This document shows positions 17,712-26,963 of a DNA stretch of 53,886 nt, in pieces. Under the pieces are notes generated by a model, which was not told the DNA's origin, made no database searches, and was given only the letters and a program-made list of their open reading frames with translations. This DNA is from Lactobacillus acetotolerans DSM 20749 = JCM 3825 (GTDB lineage: Bacteria; Bacillota; Bacilli; Lactobacillales; Lactobacillaceae). Where the stretch lies: the NCBI RefSeq assembly GCF_001436775.1, contig NZ_AYZC01000005.1:1-53886 (forward strand), written 5' to 3'. The number at the start of each line of letters is the position of its first letter. Position 1 is the stretch's first letter. The position numbers and the translations under genes were made by a program.

Positions 17712-17912
17712 ATGGCAGTTCCTAAGAGACATACTTCGAAACAACGGAAACGTTCACGTCGTGGACATATTAAGTTAACTGTACCAGCAATGCATTATGA
17801 TGCAACTACTGGTGAGTACCGTTTAAGCCACCGCGTTTCACCAAAAGGCTATTATAAAGGTCGTCAAGTTGTTAATAAGACTAATAATACTAACAACAAT
17901 GACAATAATTAA
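17712..17912 (+). CDS. rpmF: 50S ribosomal protein L32, zinc-free form
   Basis: Ribosomal protein L32, with the N-terminal [18 protein letters not shown] and the [17 protein letters not shown] core. The four cysteines that bind zinc in the C+ form of L32 are absent ([19 protein letters not shown]), so this is the C- form. The C-terminus carries an unusual tail of Asn, Thr and Asp of about 12 residues, giving 66 residues against the common 57-63. AAAGGAG lies 12 bases before the ATG. It has its own leader after the lapA gene and ends at a terminator, so it is probably monocistronic. Confidence 0.96.
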   Translation: MAVPKRHTSKQRKRSRRGHIKLTVPAMHYDATTGEYRLSHRVSPKGYYKGRQVVNKTNNTNNNDNN

Positions 17913-17915
17913 TTA

Positions 17916-17948
17916 AAAGGCACCGTTTATATCAGGTGTCTTTTTTTA
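17916..17948 (+). terminator. Terminator after rpmF
   Basis: AAAGGCACC at 17916-17924 pairs with GGTGTCTTT at 17935-17943 (one G-U pair) and is followed by a run of T's. Confidence 0.9.
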
Positions 17949-17972
17949 TACAGAAATTTAGAAAATAAGATT

Positions 17973-19529
17973 ATGAAATTAATATTTTTACATTCAAGTG
18001 ATGTCCACGGATTTTTACTTCCAACCGATTATCAAAACAAAACAGATTACAAAGCGCCATTTAGTCTAAGTCGGGTTAGTTCCGTGATTAAGGCTGAGAA
18101 AGCTAAATATGGTCAGGATCATGTTATTGTGACCGACGCGGGAGATTGTTTGCAAGGTTCTCCTCTTGCGTCATATGCTCATTCTGTCGATGATTACTCG
18201 GCTCTAGCAAAGTTAACCGCTGCTTATAACCTGGTTGGCTATGATGCACGTTGTATAGGTAATCATGATTTTAACTTTGGTTTAAATTATTTGGCTTATT
18301 ACGTAGATAATAATAAAGCACCAATAATTAATGACAATATTCTGGATGCACAAACCGATGTATCGGCTTTTGGTAAGGAATACCAAATTATTGAAAAAGA
18401 CGGGATTAAGGTTGGCTTGCTTGGAATAACCACTCAATACATCCCACATTGGGAACCTAAGGAACACGTTGCTGGTTTAAAATTTGTTTCTGCTTTTAGC
18501 AAAATCAAGCATTATGCAAAAATTTTACGACCACAAGTGGACGTTTTGGCTGTTATCTATCATGGCGGTTTTGAATGTGATCCCCAAACTGGGAAGGCCA
18601 CAGAACCTGATCGTGGTGAAAACGAGGGGTATAAGATTTTAACAAAAATTCCAGAGGTGGATGTGTTACTAACCGGCCACCAACACCGCAGGCTAAATTT
18701 AGTAACCCGTAATACAGCGATTGTACAGCCAGGATACCGGGGTGAGGCCGTTGCTAAGGTGGTTTTAAACATTGACGATGAAAGTAAAAAGATCAAGTCT
18801 ATGTCTACAGAATTGATCGATACCAAAGATTATGAACCCGATAAAAAGATTGTTGCCTTAGTTAAGGATTTAGATAAAAATACGCAAAAGTGGCTTGACC
18901 AGCCAATCGCACAACTAAATAAGCCAGCACCAATTGGAAATGCAACAAAGGCTAGGCTTGAAGGAGCCCCATTTATAAACCTTTTGCAACAGATGCAGCT
19001 TTACTTTACTAAGGCAGATGTTTCAGCTACCGCAGTGATGAGTGAAACTGCTAAGGGCTTTGGCAAGAAAGTTACTATGCGGGATGTCCTCCTTAACTAT
19101 CCATATTCTAACCAACTTTGTCGGGTTAAGTTAACGGGTAAGGAGTTAAAGCATATTATTGAATACAGCCTTTCTTTTCTTAAAAAAGATCAGTCAGGTA
19201 AGATTGGTTTTAAGGACCGTTGGATTAAACCAAAACCAATGCTGTATCATTTTGATGTCTTTTATCCGGTTAAATATAAAGCCGATATTTCTAAGCCAGA
19301 AGGGCATAGATTAACCGAATTGACCTTGAATGGTAAAGTGGTTGAAGACAATAAGATTTATCATTTAGCGGTTAATAATTACCGAGCTATGGGTGGTGGC
19401 TTTTATCCTGAATACAGTATGGATAAGATCGAATTTACCCTCGATAAAGATTACGTGCAAATGTTTAAGGAATATTTAACTCAAACCGATGTAGAAGTAG
19501 ATACTAGTAAAAATTATCAATTTTATTAA
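17973..19529 (+). CDS. Metallophosphatase of the 5'-nucleotidase / 2',3'-cyclic phosphodiesterase family
   Basis: A 518-residue enzyme of the UshA/CpdB family. The N-terminal calcineurin-type domain (1-300) has the metal ligands HSSDVHG (7-13), DAGDCLQG near 55, GNHDFNFG near 94, YHGGFE near 195 and GHQHRR near 233. The C-terminal 5'-nucleotidase substrate domain (about 320-510) contains YPYSNQLCRVKLTG and NYRAMGGG. Unlike most of the family it has no signal peptide or wall anchor, so it seems to act in the cytoplasm, on nucleotides or cyclic nucleotides. It stands alone between two terminators. Confidence 0.9.
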   Translation: MKLIFLHSSDVHGFLLPTDYQNKTDYKAPFSLSRVSSVIKAEKAKYGQDHVIVTDAGDCLQGSPLASYAHSVDDYSALAKLTAAYNLVGYDARCIGNHDFNFGLNYLAYYVDNNKAPIINDNILDAQTDVSAFGKEYQIIEKDGIKVGLLGITTQYIPHWEPKEHVAGLKFVSAFSKIKHYAKILRPQVDVLAVIYHGGFECDPQTGKATEPDRGENEGYKILTKIPEVDVLLTGHQHRRLNLVTRNTAIVQPGYRGEAVAKVVLNIDDESKKIKSMSTELIDTKDYEPDKKIVALVKDLDKNTQKWLDQPIAQLNKPAPIGNATKARLEGAPFINLLQQMQLYFTKADVSATAVMSETAKGFGKKVTMRDVLLNYPYSNQLCRVKLTGKELKHIIEYSLSFLKKDQSGKIGFKDRWIKPKPMLYHFDVFYPVKYKADISKPEGHRLTELTLNGKVVEDNKIYHLAVNNYRAMGGGFYPEYSMDKIEFTLDKDYVQMFKEYLTQTDVEVDTSKNYQFY

Positions 19530-19535
19530 TTAGAA

Positions 19536-19573
19536 AAAATAAACCGTTAGCATTTTTGCTAACGGCTTATTTG
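19536..19573. terminator. Bidirectional terminator between the nucleotidase and DUF2929-like genes
   Basis: CCGTTAGCA at 19544-19552 pairs with TGCTAACGG at 19557-19565; outer AATAA/TTATT pairs lengthen it. T-rich tails occur on both strands. Confidence 0.9.
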
Positions 19574-19584
19574 ATTATCAAAAT

Positions 19585-19791
19585 TTATTTAAGTTTATTA
19601 AATTTACTTTTATCTTTGTTTGCATGAGCAGTAATCGTTGGAATAATAGCTGCGAAAAGAAAGCCAAAGATGACACCCATTATAACAGCTTCTTTAAGAT
19701 TAAAAACGTTTTGTGTTAATGGAGCTCCAATAAAGCCGACGATTAGCATATAAACAACGCTCCAGCAAATAGTTACTATATAGCGACCCAT
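19585..19791 (-). CDS. Small two-helix membrane protein, DUF2929 (YjzD)-like
   Basis: A 68-residue protein with two hydrophobic helices (about 3-22 and 34-55) and a short charged tail (HANKDKSKFNKLK). The size, the helix layout and the N-terminal MGRYIVTICWS fit the DUF2929/YjzD family of Firmicutes, whose role is unknown. The start is ATG 19791, with GAGGGAA eight bases upstream; the in-frame ATG at 19809 overlaps that binding site. It is divergent from dnaE and ends at a shared terminator. Confidence 0.7.
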   Translation of the reverse strand: MGRYIVTICWSVVYMLIVGFIGAPLTQNVFNLKEAVIMGVIFGFLFAAIIPTITAHANKDKSKFNKLK

Positions 19792-19861
19792 AGTTATTCC
19801 CTCTTTCATAGATGAATTTTAGCAAAAGTTAGGCGTGTTTTCAAACTTAAAACGGTGTATT

Positions 19862-19870
19862 TGGTATACT
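19862..19870 (+). promoter_or_regulatory. Extended -10 promoter for dnaE
   Basis: TGGTATACT is an extended -10 box, 27 bases before the dnaE start. The -35 region is poor, as expected for this promoter type. Confidence 0.5.
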
Positions 19871-19896
19871 AATTTTAGTAGAAAGGTGGCCAAGGA

Positions 19897-22800
19897 ATGA
19901 GAATTGCTGCAATTCAAAATTTAAGTTCTTTCTCTTTACTTGAGAGTCCGACAAGAATTAAAGATTTATTATCTACGGCTAAAGATTTAGGATACGAAGC
20001 CGTTGGCCTAACGGATATCAACGTTACATACGGTCTAGTTAACTTTTATGAACTAGCCAAAAAAGTAGGAATCAAACCATTATTGGGGATGGAAGTTCGT
20101 TTAAACGGTTTGGTAGACAGTACTAATAAGTATGACTTAATTGTTTTGGCTAAAAGTAATAAGGGATACCGTAATGTTCTGCGCTTATCGAGCGCGATTA
20201 ACTTATTGACCGAGAATGGGGAGAATAAGAAGGTATTAACCCTAAAAGAATTAACTAAGTACCTTGAAGATTTAGTAGTTATAATTCCTGCCAATACCCG
20301 TAGTGAGTTATTAATGCTTTTTGAGCAGAATGAACGGCTGGGAAGTGAGCTAATCCGTGATTTAAAAGGATTAATTCCGCAAAGCAGCTCCTTATATATA
20401 GGTGTTTACGCTTCTAAAACTCAACAAAGTTATATTGATTATGTCAAAACTATGAGCAAGCAATTTGATTTGCCGATGGTGGCCGTGGAAGATGGTCAGT
20501 ACTTGAGGCCTAAAGACCAGTTTCTGCAGAAAACTTTGTTTACGATTAAAGATGGCGGGCAACTGCAAAATATTGAAGATTTGTCTAAGCAAAACGGTTC
20601 TCATTTCTTAAATTCTAGCCAGGAACTTTCGGCACGTTATCACAATTTTGATCTAGACAAAGCTCTTAATAATACCTGGAAAATAGCGGAAGACTGTAAC
20701 GCCGAAGTTATTTTTCAATCTCCGGTTTTGCCTAAATACCACCAGGATAAATTTCCTACTTCTAAGGAATACCTTCATTATCTTGCCCAAACAGGATTAG
20801 AAACACGTTTTGCCAATAAAAAGGTGCCTGAGGCATACCAAAAACGGCTTGATTATGAATTAAGCGTCATCAATAAAATGGGCTTTGACGATTATTTCTT
20901 GATTGTTTGGGATGTTGTTAATTATTGCCACCGTGTAAAAATTACGACGGGACCTGGGCGTGGTTCTGCTTGTGGTTCCTTGGTTTCTTATTCATTGAGG
21001 ATCACTCAAGTTGATCCTTTGCAATACCATTTACTATTTGAACGTTTCTTAAATCCTTCAAGACATGAAATGCCTGATATTGATTTGGATATACCAGATA
21101 ATCAACGGGATGATGTTATTGAGTACATGTACCACAAATATGGTATGGATCATGCGGCCCAAATTTTAACTTTTGGTACTTTAGCCGCAAAACAGGCTTT
21201 GCGGGATGTTGGCCGTGCGTTTGGCGCTAGTGCTGTTGAATTGAATAAATGGGCTAATGCTGTTCCTTATTCAAAAAAGAAAATTACTCTGCGAGAATCT
21301 TATAAAGATTCCAGGGAAATGCGCCTGCTTGTTAATAGTACTGAGCAAAATAAATTACTTTTTAAGACCGCACTGGGTCTTGAAGGATTGCCACGGCATT
21401 ATTCAATTCACGCGGCCGGTTTAGTAATTAGTGATAATTCGATTGCGGAAATTTCTGGCCTTCAATCGGGGCAGCTTGGAATCCCAGTAACGCAACAAAC
21501 AAAAAAATACGTTGAATCTTTAGGTTTATTAAAAATCGACTTTTTGGGTTTACGGAACTTAACTATTTTGGGTAATACCTTGAATTCAATTAGAGGACAA
21601 GGTATCAAGATTGATCCAAATAAGATTCCGTTAAATGATCCCAAAACTTTGAAATTATTCCAAGAAGGTAAAACTGATGCTGTGTTTCAGTTTGAATCCG
21701 ATGGAATCAGACGTGTGTTGAGAGAACTGCATCCAGATAATTTTGAAGATTTAGTTGCTGTCAATGCATTATACCGTCCGGGTCCAATGCAAAATATCCC
21801 TACTTTTATTGCTAGAAAACAGGGGGAAGAACCGGTAACTTACCCAGATCCAAGTTTAAAGAAAATTTTGGCACCAACTTATGGCGTCCTTGTTTATCAG
21901 GAACAGGTCATGCAGACTGCACAAATTTTAGCTGGTTTTTCTTTAGGGGAAGCCGATATTTTGCGGCGTGCTATGTCCAAAAAGAATCAGGACGTAATTG
22001 AACAAGAACGAAATAGGTTTATTGAGGGGACGGTCAAGAAGGGGCACGACCGCAAAGTCGGCGAACGTGTCTATCATTATATTGAACAATTTGCTAATTA
22101 TGGTTTTAACCGTTCACACGCCGTTGCTTACACTGAAATTGCCTTTTGGCTTGCTTACTTAAAAGTTCATTATCCTGCAGAATTTTATACATCAATGCTT
22201 AATTCGGTTAGTTCTAGTAAATTTAAGGTACGAAACTACATTATGCGTGCACAAGAAGCCAATGTTCGTATATTGCCACCAGATATCAACGAGAGCCCGC
22301 TTAACTTTAGTGTTAAGGACGGTAAGATTTTGGTAGGCTTGCGGGCAGTTAAAGGCTTACGGACTGACTTTTTAACCCAAATTGCTGATACAAAGGAACC
22401 CTTTAAAGATTTAAATGATTTTTTGCGGAGAATTGATGCTAAATTCCTACAAGTTGGGGCAATTAGGTCTTTGATTATGGCTGGTTGTTTTGATCATATT
22501 GATGGCAATCGTAACGAATTATTGAAAAATTGTCAGGATATCGTCGAAAATGTGCAGTTAACCGGACAAAATCTATCTTTGTCAGAAGGTTTAGGCGGTG
22601 TGCCAATAAAACCAGCTCCAGCACCAACTAAGGCTGAAAAAGTCGAAATGGAAGAAAAAGCGATGGGCTTTTCAACCATGACATCACCACTTATTGCTGT
22701 ACAAAAGTATGCAAAGCAGTTTGATGCTAAGCCACTCGATCAATTCCAAATAAACGAAACTGGAGTCGGTGTGGGAAAGTTGATGACTTTAAAAAGGATT

Positions 22801-23019
22801 AGGACTAAAAAAGGAACAACAATGGCTTTTGCTAGCTTTGCGGATTCTAGCAGTAGTCAGGAAGTTGTCATTTTTCCAGCTATCTATGAAAAAATTCATA
22901 ATATCTTAAAAGAAAGATCGATTTATCTTCTAGGATTAAAGATTCAAAATGACCGTTATGATTCCAGTAAGAAGCAATATTTGTTGACCAATTTGCGTGA
23001 AGTGCATTTTAAGGGTTAA
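19897..23019 (+). CDS. dnaE: DNA polymerase III alpha subunit (DnaE type)
   Basis: The DnaE polymerase of Firmicutes, which extends primers at the fork with PolC and serves in damage tolerance. The PHP domain (1-200) is degenerate: the HSxxS stretch reads NLSSFS and the TDxH stretch reads LTDINVTYG, so metal binding is doubtful. The palm has GPGRGSACGSLVSY near 351 and the catalytic Asp pair in PDIDLDIPD near 394. DIVQE-type regions and the tandem helix-hairpin-helix lie around 800. The OB domain (about 930-1010) contains KTIRTKKGT-like KRIRTKKGTTMAF. Length 1040 is close to other Lactobacillus DnaE proteins. ATG 19897 follows AAGGTGGCCAAGG. The next gene, pfkA, has its own promoter. Confidence 0.96.
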   Translation: MRIAAIQNLSSFSLLESPTRIKDLLSTAKDLGYEAVGLTDINVTYGLVNFYELAKKVGIKPLLGMEVRLNGLVDSTNKYDLIVLAKSNKGYRNVLRLSSAINLLTENGENKKVLTLKELTKYLEDLVVIIPANTRSELLMLFEQNERLGSELIRDLKGLIPQSSSLYIGVYASKTQQSYIDYVKTMSKQFDLPMVAVEDGQYLRPKDQFLQKTLFTIKDGGQLQNIEDLSKQNGSHFLNSSQELSARYHNFDLDKALNNTWKIAEDCNAEVIFQSPVLPKYHQDKFPTSKEYLHYLAQTGLETRFANKKVPEAYQKRLDYELSVINKMGFDDYFLIVWDVVNYCHRVKITTGPGRGSACGSLVSYSLRITQVDPLQYHLLFERFLNPSRHEMPDIDLDIPDNQRDDVIEYMYHKYGMDHAAQILTFGTLAAKQALRDVGRAFGASAVELNKWANAVPYSKKKITLRESYKDSREMRLLVNSTEQNKLLFKTALGLEGLPRHYSIHAAGLVISDNSIAEISGLQSGQLGIPVTQQTKKYVESLGLLKIDFLGLRNLTILGNTLNSIRGQGIKIDPNKIPLNDPKTLKLFQEGKTDAVFQFESDGIRRVLRELHPDNFEDLVAVNALYRPGPMQNIPTFIARKQGEEPVTYPDPSLKKILAPTYGVLVYQEQVMQTAQILAGFSLGEADILRRAMSKKNQDVIEQERNRFIEGTVKKGHDRKVGERVYHYIEQFANYGFNRSHAVAYTEIAFWLAYLKVHYPAEFYTSMLNSVSSSKFKVRNYIMRAQEANVRILPPDINESPLNFSVKDGKILVGLRAVKGLRTDFLTQIADTKEPFKDLNDFLRRIDAKFLQVGAIRSLIMAGCFDHIDGNRNELLKNCQDIVENVQLTGQNLSLSEGLGGVPIKPAPAPTKAEKVEMEEKAMGFSTMTSPLIAVQKYAKQFDAKPLDQFQINETGVGVGKLMTLKRIRTKKGTTMAFASFADSSSSQEVVIFPAIYEKIHNILKERSIYLLGLKIQNDRYDSSKKQYLLTNLREVHFKG

Positions 23020-23054
23020 ATTAAATTTATGCTAACTTGTTAACAAATAAAGAA

Positions 23055-23068
23055 TGATAGCGTTAACA
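23055..23068. promoter_or_regulatory. cre (CcpA) site upstream of pfkA-pyk
   Basis: TGATAGCGTTAACA matches TGWAANCGNTNWCA with one mismatch. It lies about 66 bases upstream of the pfkA -10 box, a position known for CcpA activation of glycolytic operons such as the las operon of Lactococcus lactis. A second GTTAACA occurs at 23039-23045. Confidence 0.7.
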
Positions 23069-23130
23069 TTTAAAAAGACTGTCAAAACAACAAATTAGAC
23101 CATTTTTTATGAGATTTTTATAAAGAATAA

Positions 23131-23139
23131 TGGTAAAAT
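23131..23139 (+). promoter_or_regulatory. Extended -10 promoter for pfkA-pyk
   Basis: TGGTAAAAT forms an extended -10 box without a clear -35, 47 bases before the pfkA ATG. Its dependence on an activator at the upstream cre site is plausible but inferred. Confidence 0.45.
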
Positions 23140-23186
23140 CTAATTGATGTGAGAAATTACACAAATAATCTTGATGAGGTGAATTC

Positions 23187-24146
23187 ATGAAACGGATTGG
23201 TATTTTAACTAGTGGCGGAGATGCCCCTGGTATGAATGCAGCAATCAGAGCTGTTACCAAAACTGCTATCCATCATGGAATTGAAGTTTTTGGTATTCGT
23301 TATGGTTTTGCCGGATTAGTTGCAGGAGATTTTGTTCCACTGACAGAGGCGGATGTTGATCATACGATTAATCACGGCGGCACATTTTTGTATAGTGCTC
23401 GTTTTCCCGAGTTTGAGCAAAAAGAAGTGCAAGAAAAGGGAGCTGCGCAACTTAGAAAGCACGGGATTGAAACAGTTATCGTAATTGGCGGTGATGGTTC
23501 TTATCACGGTGCTTTAGCGTTAACTCGTCTTGGTATTAACTCTGTAGGTTTACCAGGTACTATCGATAATGATATCCCGTATACTGATTATACGATTGGC
23601 TATGATTCTGCTTGCCGTACAGGTATGGATGCAATTGATAAGATTCGTGATACAGCTAGTAGCCACCATCGTGTATTCATTGTTAACGTAATGGGTCGCG
23701 AATGTGGTGACATTGCTATGCGTGTTGGTTTAGCCAGCGGAGCCGATGCAATTGCTATTCCTGAACGTCCTTACAATATAAAAGAAATTGCAGAAACTCT
23801 TAAACGGGGTTTTGCTAATGGTAAGGATAATGGTATCGTAGTAGTGGCCGAAGGTGTTATGAACGCAAATGACTTTAAGAACGAACTCTTGAAGTACGGT
23901 GATTTTGATGCCCGTGCCAATATTCTCGGTCATATGCAACGTGGTGGTGCACCAACTGTTGTAGATAGAGTAAATGCCACTAAAATGGGTAACTATGCTG
24001 TTAAATTACTTCTCAATGGTAAAGGCGGTTTAGCTGTCGGCATAGAGAACGGCAAACTTAGTACCCATGACATACTTGATCTGTTTGATGGAAAACACCA
24101 AAGCGATTATGCACTACTGAATATAAATGATGAAATGACTAAGTAA
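23187..24146 (+). CDS. pfkA: ATP-dependent 6-phosphofructokinase
   Basis: PfkA phosphorylates fructose-6-phosphate, the committed step of glycolysis, as a homotetramer. The sequence has [15 protein letters not shown] (ATP site, residues 8-22), IGGDGS near 102-107, the catalytic [14 protein letters not shown] near 125-138, and the MGRECGD substrate site near 170. LGHMQRGG near 246-253 carries the effector and substrate residues. Length 319 is typical of bacterial PfkA. ATG 23187 follows TGAGGTGA. pyk begins 33 bases downstream, so the two glycolytic genes are probably cotranscribed, with a cre site upstream. Confidence 0.98.
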   Translation: MKRIGILTSGGDAPGMNAAIRAVTKTAIHHGIEVFGIRYGFAGLVAGDFVPLTEADVDHTINHGGTFLYSARFPEFEQKEVQEKGAAQLRKHGIETVIVIGGDGSYHGALALTRLGINSVGLPGTIDNDIPYTDYTIGYDSACRTGMDAIDKIRDTASSHHRVFIVNVMGRECGDIAMRVGLASGADAIAIPERPYNIKEIAETLKRGFANGKDNGIVVVAEGVMNANDFKNELLKYGDFDARANILGHMQRGGAPTVVDRVNATKMGNYAVKLLLNGKGGLAVGIENGKLSTHDILDLFDGKHQSDYALLNINDEMTK

Positions 24147-24179
24147 ATTAGTCAATTTTTGGAGAGGATTTTTTAGATA

Positions 24180-25949
24180 ATGAAGAAAACTAAAATTGTT
24201 AGTACTTTAGGGCCAGCTTCAAACGATGTTAAAACCATTACAGCTTTAGCTAAAGCTGGTGCAAATGTATTCCGTTTTAACTTCTCACATGGTAATCACC
24301 CAGAACACCTTGCTCGTATGAAGATGGTTCGCCAAGTGGAAAAGGATACTGGCTTACTTCTTGGTATCGACCTTGACACTAAAGGTGCTGAGATTAGAAC
24401 TACCGAACAAGAAGGCGGCAAGTTCACTATTAACACTGGTGATAAGATCCGTGTTGCAATGGGCACCAAAACTAAAGGAAATAAAGATAAGATTTATTCT
24501 ACCTATGATGGTTTATACGATGATACCCATGTTGGTGGTCATGTATTAATCGATGATGGTTTAGTTGACCTTTTGATTAAGGAAAAGGACGACAAGAACC
24601 GTGAATTAATCTGTGAAGCACAAAATACTGGTGTTATTGGCTCAAGAAAGAGTATTAATGCACCTGGTGTTGAAATTCGTCTCCCAGGTATCACTGAAAA
24701 AGATACTGACGATATTAATTTCGGGTTAAAGCATGGCATTAACTTTATTACTGCATCATTTGCACGTAAGGCACAAGATATTTTAGATATCCGTAAGCTT
24801 TGTGAAGATGCAGGTGCTGATTACATTAAGATTTTCCCTAAGATTGAATCTCAAGAAGGTATTAACAATGCCGATGAAATCTTACAAGTATCAGATGGTT
24901 TGATGGTTGCTCGTGGTGACATGGGTGTTGAAATTCCATTTATTGATGTACCATTTGTACAAAAGAATTTGATCAACAAAGCTAATGCACTTGGTAAACC
25001 AGTTATTACTGCTACCCAAATGCTTGATTCAATGCAAGAAAATCCACGTCCAACTCGTGCCGAAGTTTCCGATGTTGCTAATTCTGTTCTTGATGGTACT
25101 GATGCAACTATGCTTTCTGGTGAATCAGCAAATGGTTTGTACCCAGTTAAAGCAGTTAAGGCTATGGCCGAGATTGATGAACGTACTGAAAAAGAATTGA
25201 CTAAGCGTAATACTTTATCACTTCAAAGATTCGAAGAATACAAGGGTTCTAACGTAACTGAAGCCATTGGTGAATCTGTTGTACGTACTGCTCAAGAATT
25301 AGGTGTTAAGACTATCATTACTGCAACTAACTCAGGTTACACTGCAAGAATGATTTCTAAGTACCGTCCAAACGCAGATATCCTTGCTTTGACATTTGAC
25401 GAGAAGATTGAACACTCATTAGCAATTGTTTGGGGTGTACAACCTATGTTGACCCAAAAGCCTAAGTCTACTGATGATATGTTCAAGATAGCTGCCAAGG
25501 TAGCTAAGGAAAAGGGCTACGTCAAAGATGGTGATCTTGTAATCATCGTAGCTGGTGTTCCAGTTGGTGATTCAGGTACTACTAACTTGATGAAGTTACA
25601 AATTATTGGTAGCAAGCTTGCTCAAGGTTTAGGAGTAGGCAATGGCTCTGTTGTTGGTAAGACTGTTGTTGCAAACAGTGCTGAAGAAGCTAATAGCAAG
25701 GTTAAGGAAGGCGACATTTTAGTTGCTAAGACCACTGACCCTGACTATATGCCAGCAATCAAGAAGGCATCTGGTATGGTTGTTGAAGCTTCTGGCTTAA
25801 CCTCTCATGCCGCAGTTGTTGGTTTATCATTAGGTATCCCAGTTGTTGTTGGTGCTACTGACGCAACCCAAAAGATTTCTAACGGTACTACTATCACTGT
25901 TGATGCTCACCGTGGTGCTATTTACCAAGGTGAAATTTCAAACCTTTAA
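24180..25949 (+). CDS. pyk: Pyruvate kinase with C-terminal PEP-utilising domain
   Basis: Pyruvate kinase converts phosphoenolpyruvate and ADP to pyruvate and ATP. The catalytic barrel covers about residues 1-340: KIVSTLGPAS at the start, NFSHGNHPEH near 34-43, IFPKIESQEG with the catalytic Lys near 220, and ATQMLDSM near 277. The C domain is about 350-475. Residues 485-589 form the extra PEP-utilising domain common in Firmicutes, with the phospho-His type motif GLTSHAAVVG near 538. Length 589 fits this long form. GGAGAGGA precedes the ATG. Codon use is strongly biased, as in highly expressed genes. Confidence 0.98.
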   Translation: MKKTKIVSTLGPASNDVKTITALAKAGANVFRFNFSHGNHPEHLARMKMVRQVEKDTGLLLGIDLDTKGAEIRTTEQEGGKFTINTGDKIRVAMGTKTKGNKDKIYSTYDGLYDDTHVGGHVLIDDGLVDLLIKEKDDKNRELICEAQNTGVIGSRKSINAPGVEIRLPGITEKDTDDINFGLKHGINFITASFARKAQDILDIRKLCEDAGADYIKIFPKIESQEGINNADEILQVSDGLMVARGDMGVEIPFIDVPFVQKNLINKANALGKPVITATQMLDSMQENPRPTRAEVSDVANSVLDGTDATMLSGESANGLYPVKAVKAMAEIDERTEKELTKRNTLSLQRFEEYKGSNVTEAIGESVVRTAQELGVKTIITATNSGYTARMISKYRPNADILALTFDEKIEHSLAIVWGVQPMLTQKPKSTDDMFKIAAKVAKEKGYVKDGDLVIIVAGVPVGDSGTTNLMKLQIIGSKLAQGLGVGNGSVVGKTVVANSAEEANSKVKEGDILVAKTTDPDYMPAIKKASGMVVEASGLTSHAAVVGLSLGIPVVVGATDATQKISNGTTITVDAHRGAIYQGEISNL

Positions 25950-25987
25950 TTAGAAATTTAACTAATAAAAATAATATCTAGATATTA

Positions 25988-26024
25988 AAAAATAGTTAGC
26001 TTTTTGGCTGGCTATTTTATTTTG
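25988..26024 (+). terminator. Terminator after pyk
   Basis: AAATAGTTAGC pairs with GCTGGCTATTT through two G-U pairs, with a T-rich loop and TTATTTTG after the stem. Confidence 0.75.
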
Positions 26025-26078
26025 CTTAGTTTTCTTTTATACTAGAAGCCAGAATATGTAAAATAGGAGAAGTGGGTT

Positions 26079-26963
26079 ATGCTCGGTACAGTCAGAAAAG
26101 GTAAAATAATAGATCAGAATAAGAATGCTTACTTTGTGCAGGTAGATGGCATTACTTATGAATTAAAACGCCAGGAAATTACTCAAGATGAAGTTCCCAA
26201 AATTGGTGATGAGATTCAGGGTTTCCTGTATGATAATAAACAGCATGATCGTGAAATGACCCAATTTTTGCCGTTTGCTCAACCAGATCAATATGGTTGG
26301 GGCAAGGTAACTGAAACAAAAGCTGGATTAGGTGTCTTTATTGATATCGGTTTACCAGATAAAGACGTTGTTCTTTCGATTGATGATTTACCTTTAGAAA
26401 AGGAACGTTGGCCACGAAGGGATGACCGGCTCTTAGTTCGATTACAAACTGATGAAAAGGATCGAATTTGGGCAAAATTGGCTGACGAAAGCATTTTTGA
26501 TCAATTATCTGTTCATTTTCCTAACGATATGGAAAATAAGAATGTCTTTGCGACAGTTTATGCAAGTCGAGAAATTGGTGCTTTTGTGATTACTGATGAC
26601 TATTATTTAGGTTTTATCCATGAATCACAAATGGTTCGTCCTTTACGTCTAGGGGCACAGCTTAAAAGTCGGGTAATCGGCATAAGTAAATATGGCCGGT
26701 TAAATCTAAGCAGTTTACCACGTGCATTTGAAGAAATTGGCGATGATGCACAAATGATAATGATGAGTTTGCGTAGAAAAAATGATAAAACTTTGCCATT
26801 TTATGATAAATCCGACGCTCAAGATATTAAGAATTATTTTGGTATCTCTAAGGCAGCTTTTAAGCGTGCCGTCGGCCACTTGTTAAAGTATAAGTATATT
26901 ACGGAAAATAAAGCTGCCGGTACGATTACTTTAATTAAAGATCCTGATGATGAAAATAAGTGA
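26079..26963 (+). CDS. cvfB: S1-domain RNA-binding protein CvfB
   Basis: CvfB/YitL proteins carry several S1-like OB domains and a C-terminal winged helix, and bind RNA; in Staphylococcus aureus CvfB affects virulence gene expression. Here residues 5-60, 65-135 (WGKVTETKAGLGVFIDIGL) and 140-210 (VFATVYASREIGAFVITDDYYLGFI) read as OB folds, and residues 220-290 as the winged helix (SKAAFKRAVGHLLKYKYI). Length 294 is normal. GGAGAAG precedes ATG 26079. The gene's last 17 bases overlap xerD, and it opens a six-gene run to rluB. Confidence 0.92.
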   Translation: MLGTVRKGKIIDQNKNAYFVQVDGITYELKRQEITQDEVPKIGDEIQGFLYDNKQHDREMTQFLPFAQPDQYGWGKVTETKAGLGVFIDIGLPDKDVVLSIDDLPLEKERWPRRDDRLLVRLQTDEKDRIWAKLADESIFDQLSVHFPNDMENKNVFATVYASREIGAFVITDDYYLGFIHESQMVRPLRLGAQLKSRVIGISKYGRLNLSSLPRAFEEIGDDAQMIMMSLRRKNDKTLPFYDKSDAQDIKNYFGISKAAFKRAVGHLLKYKYITENKAAGTITLIKDPDDENK

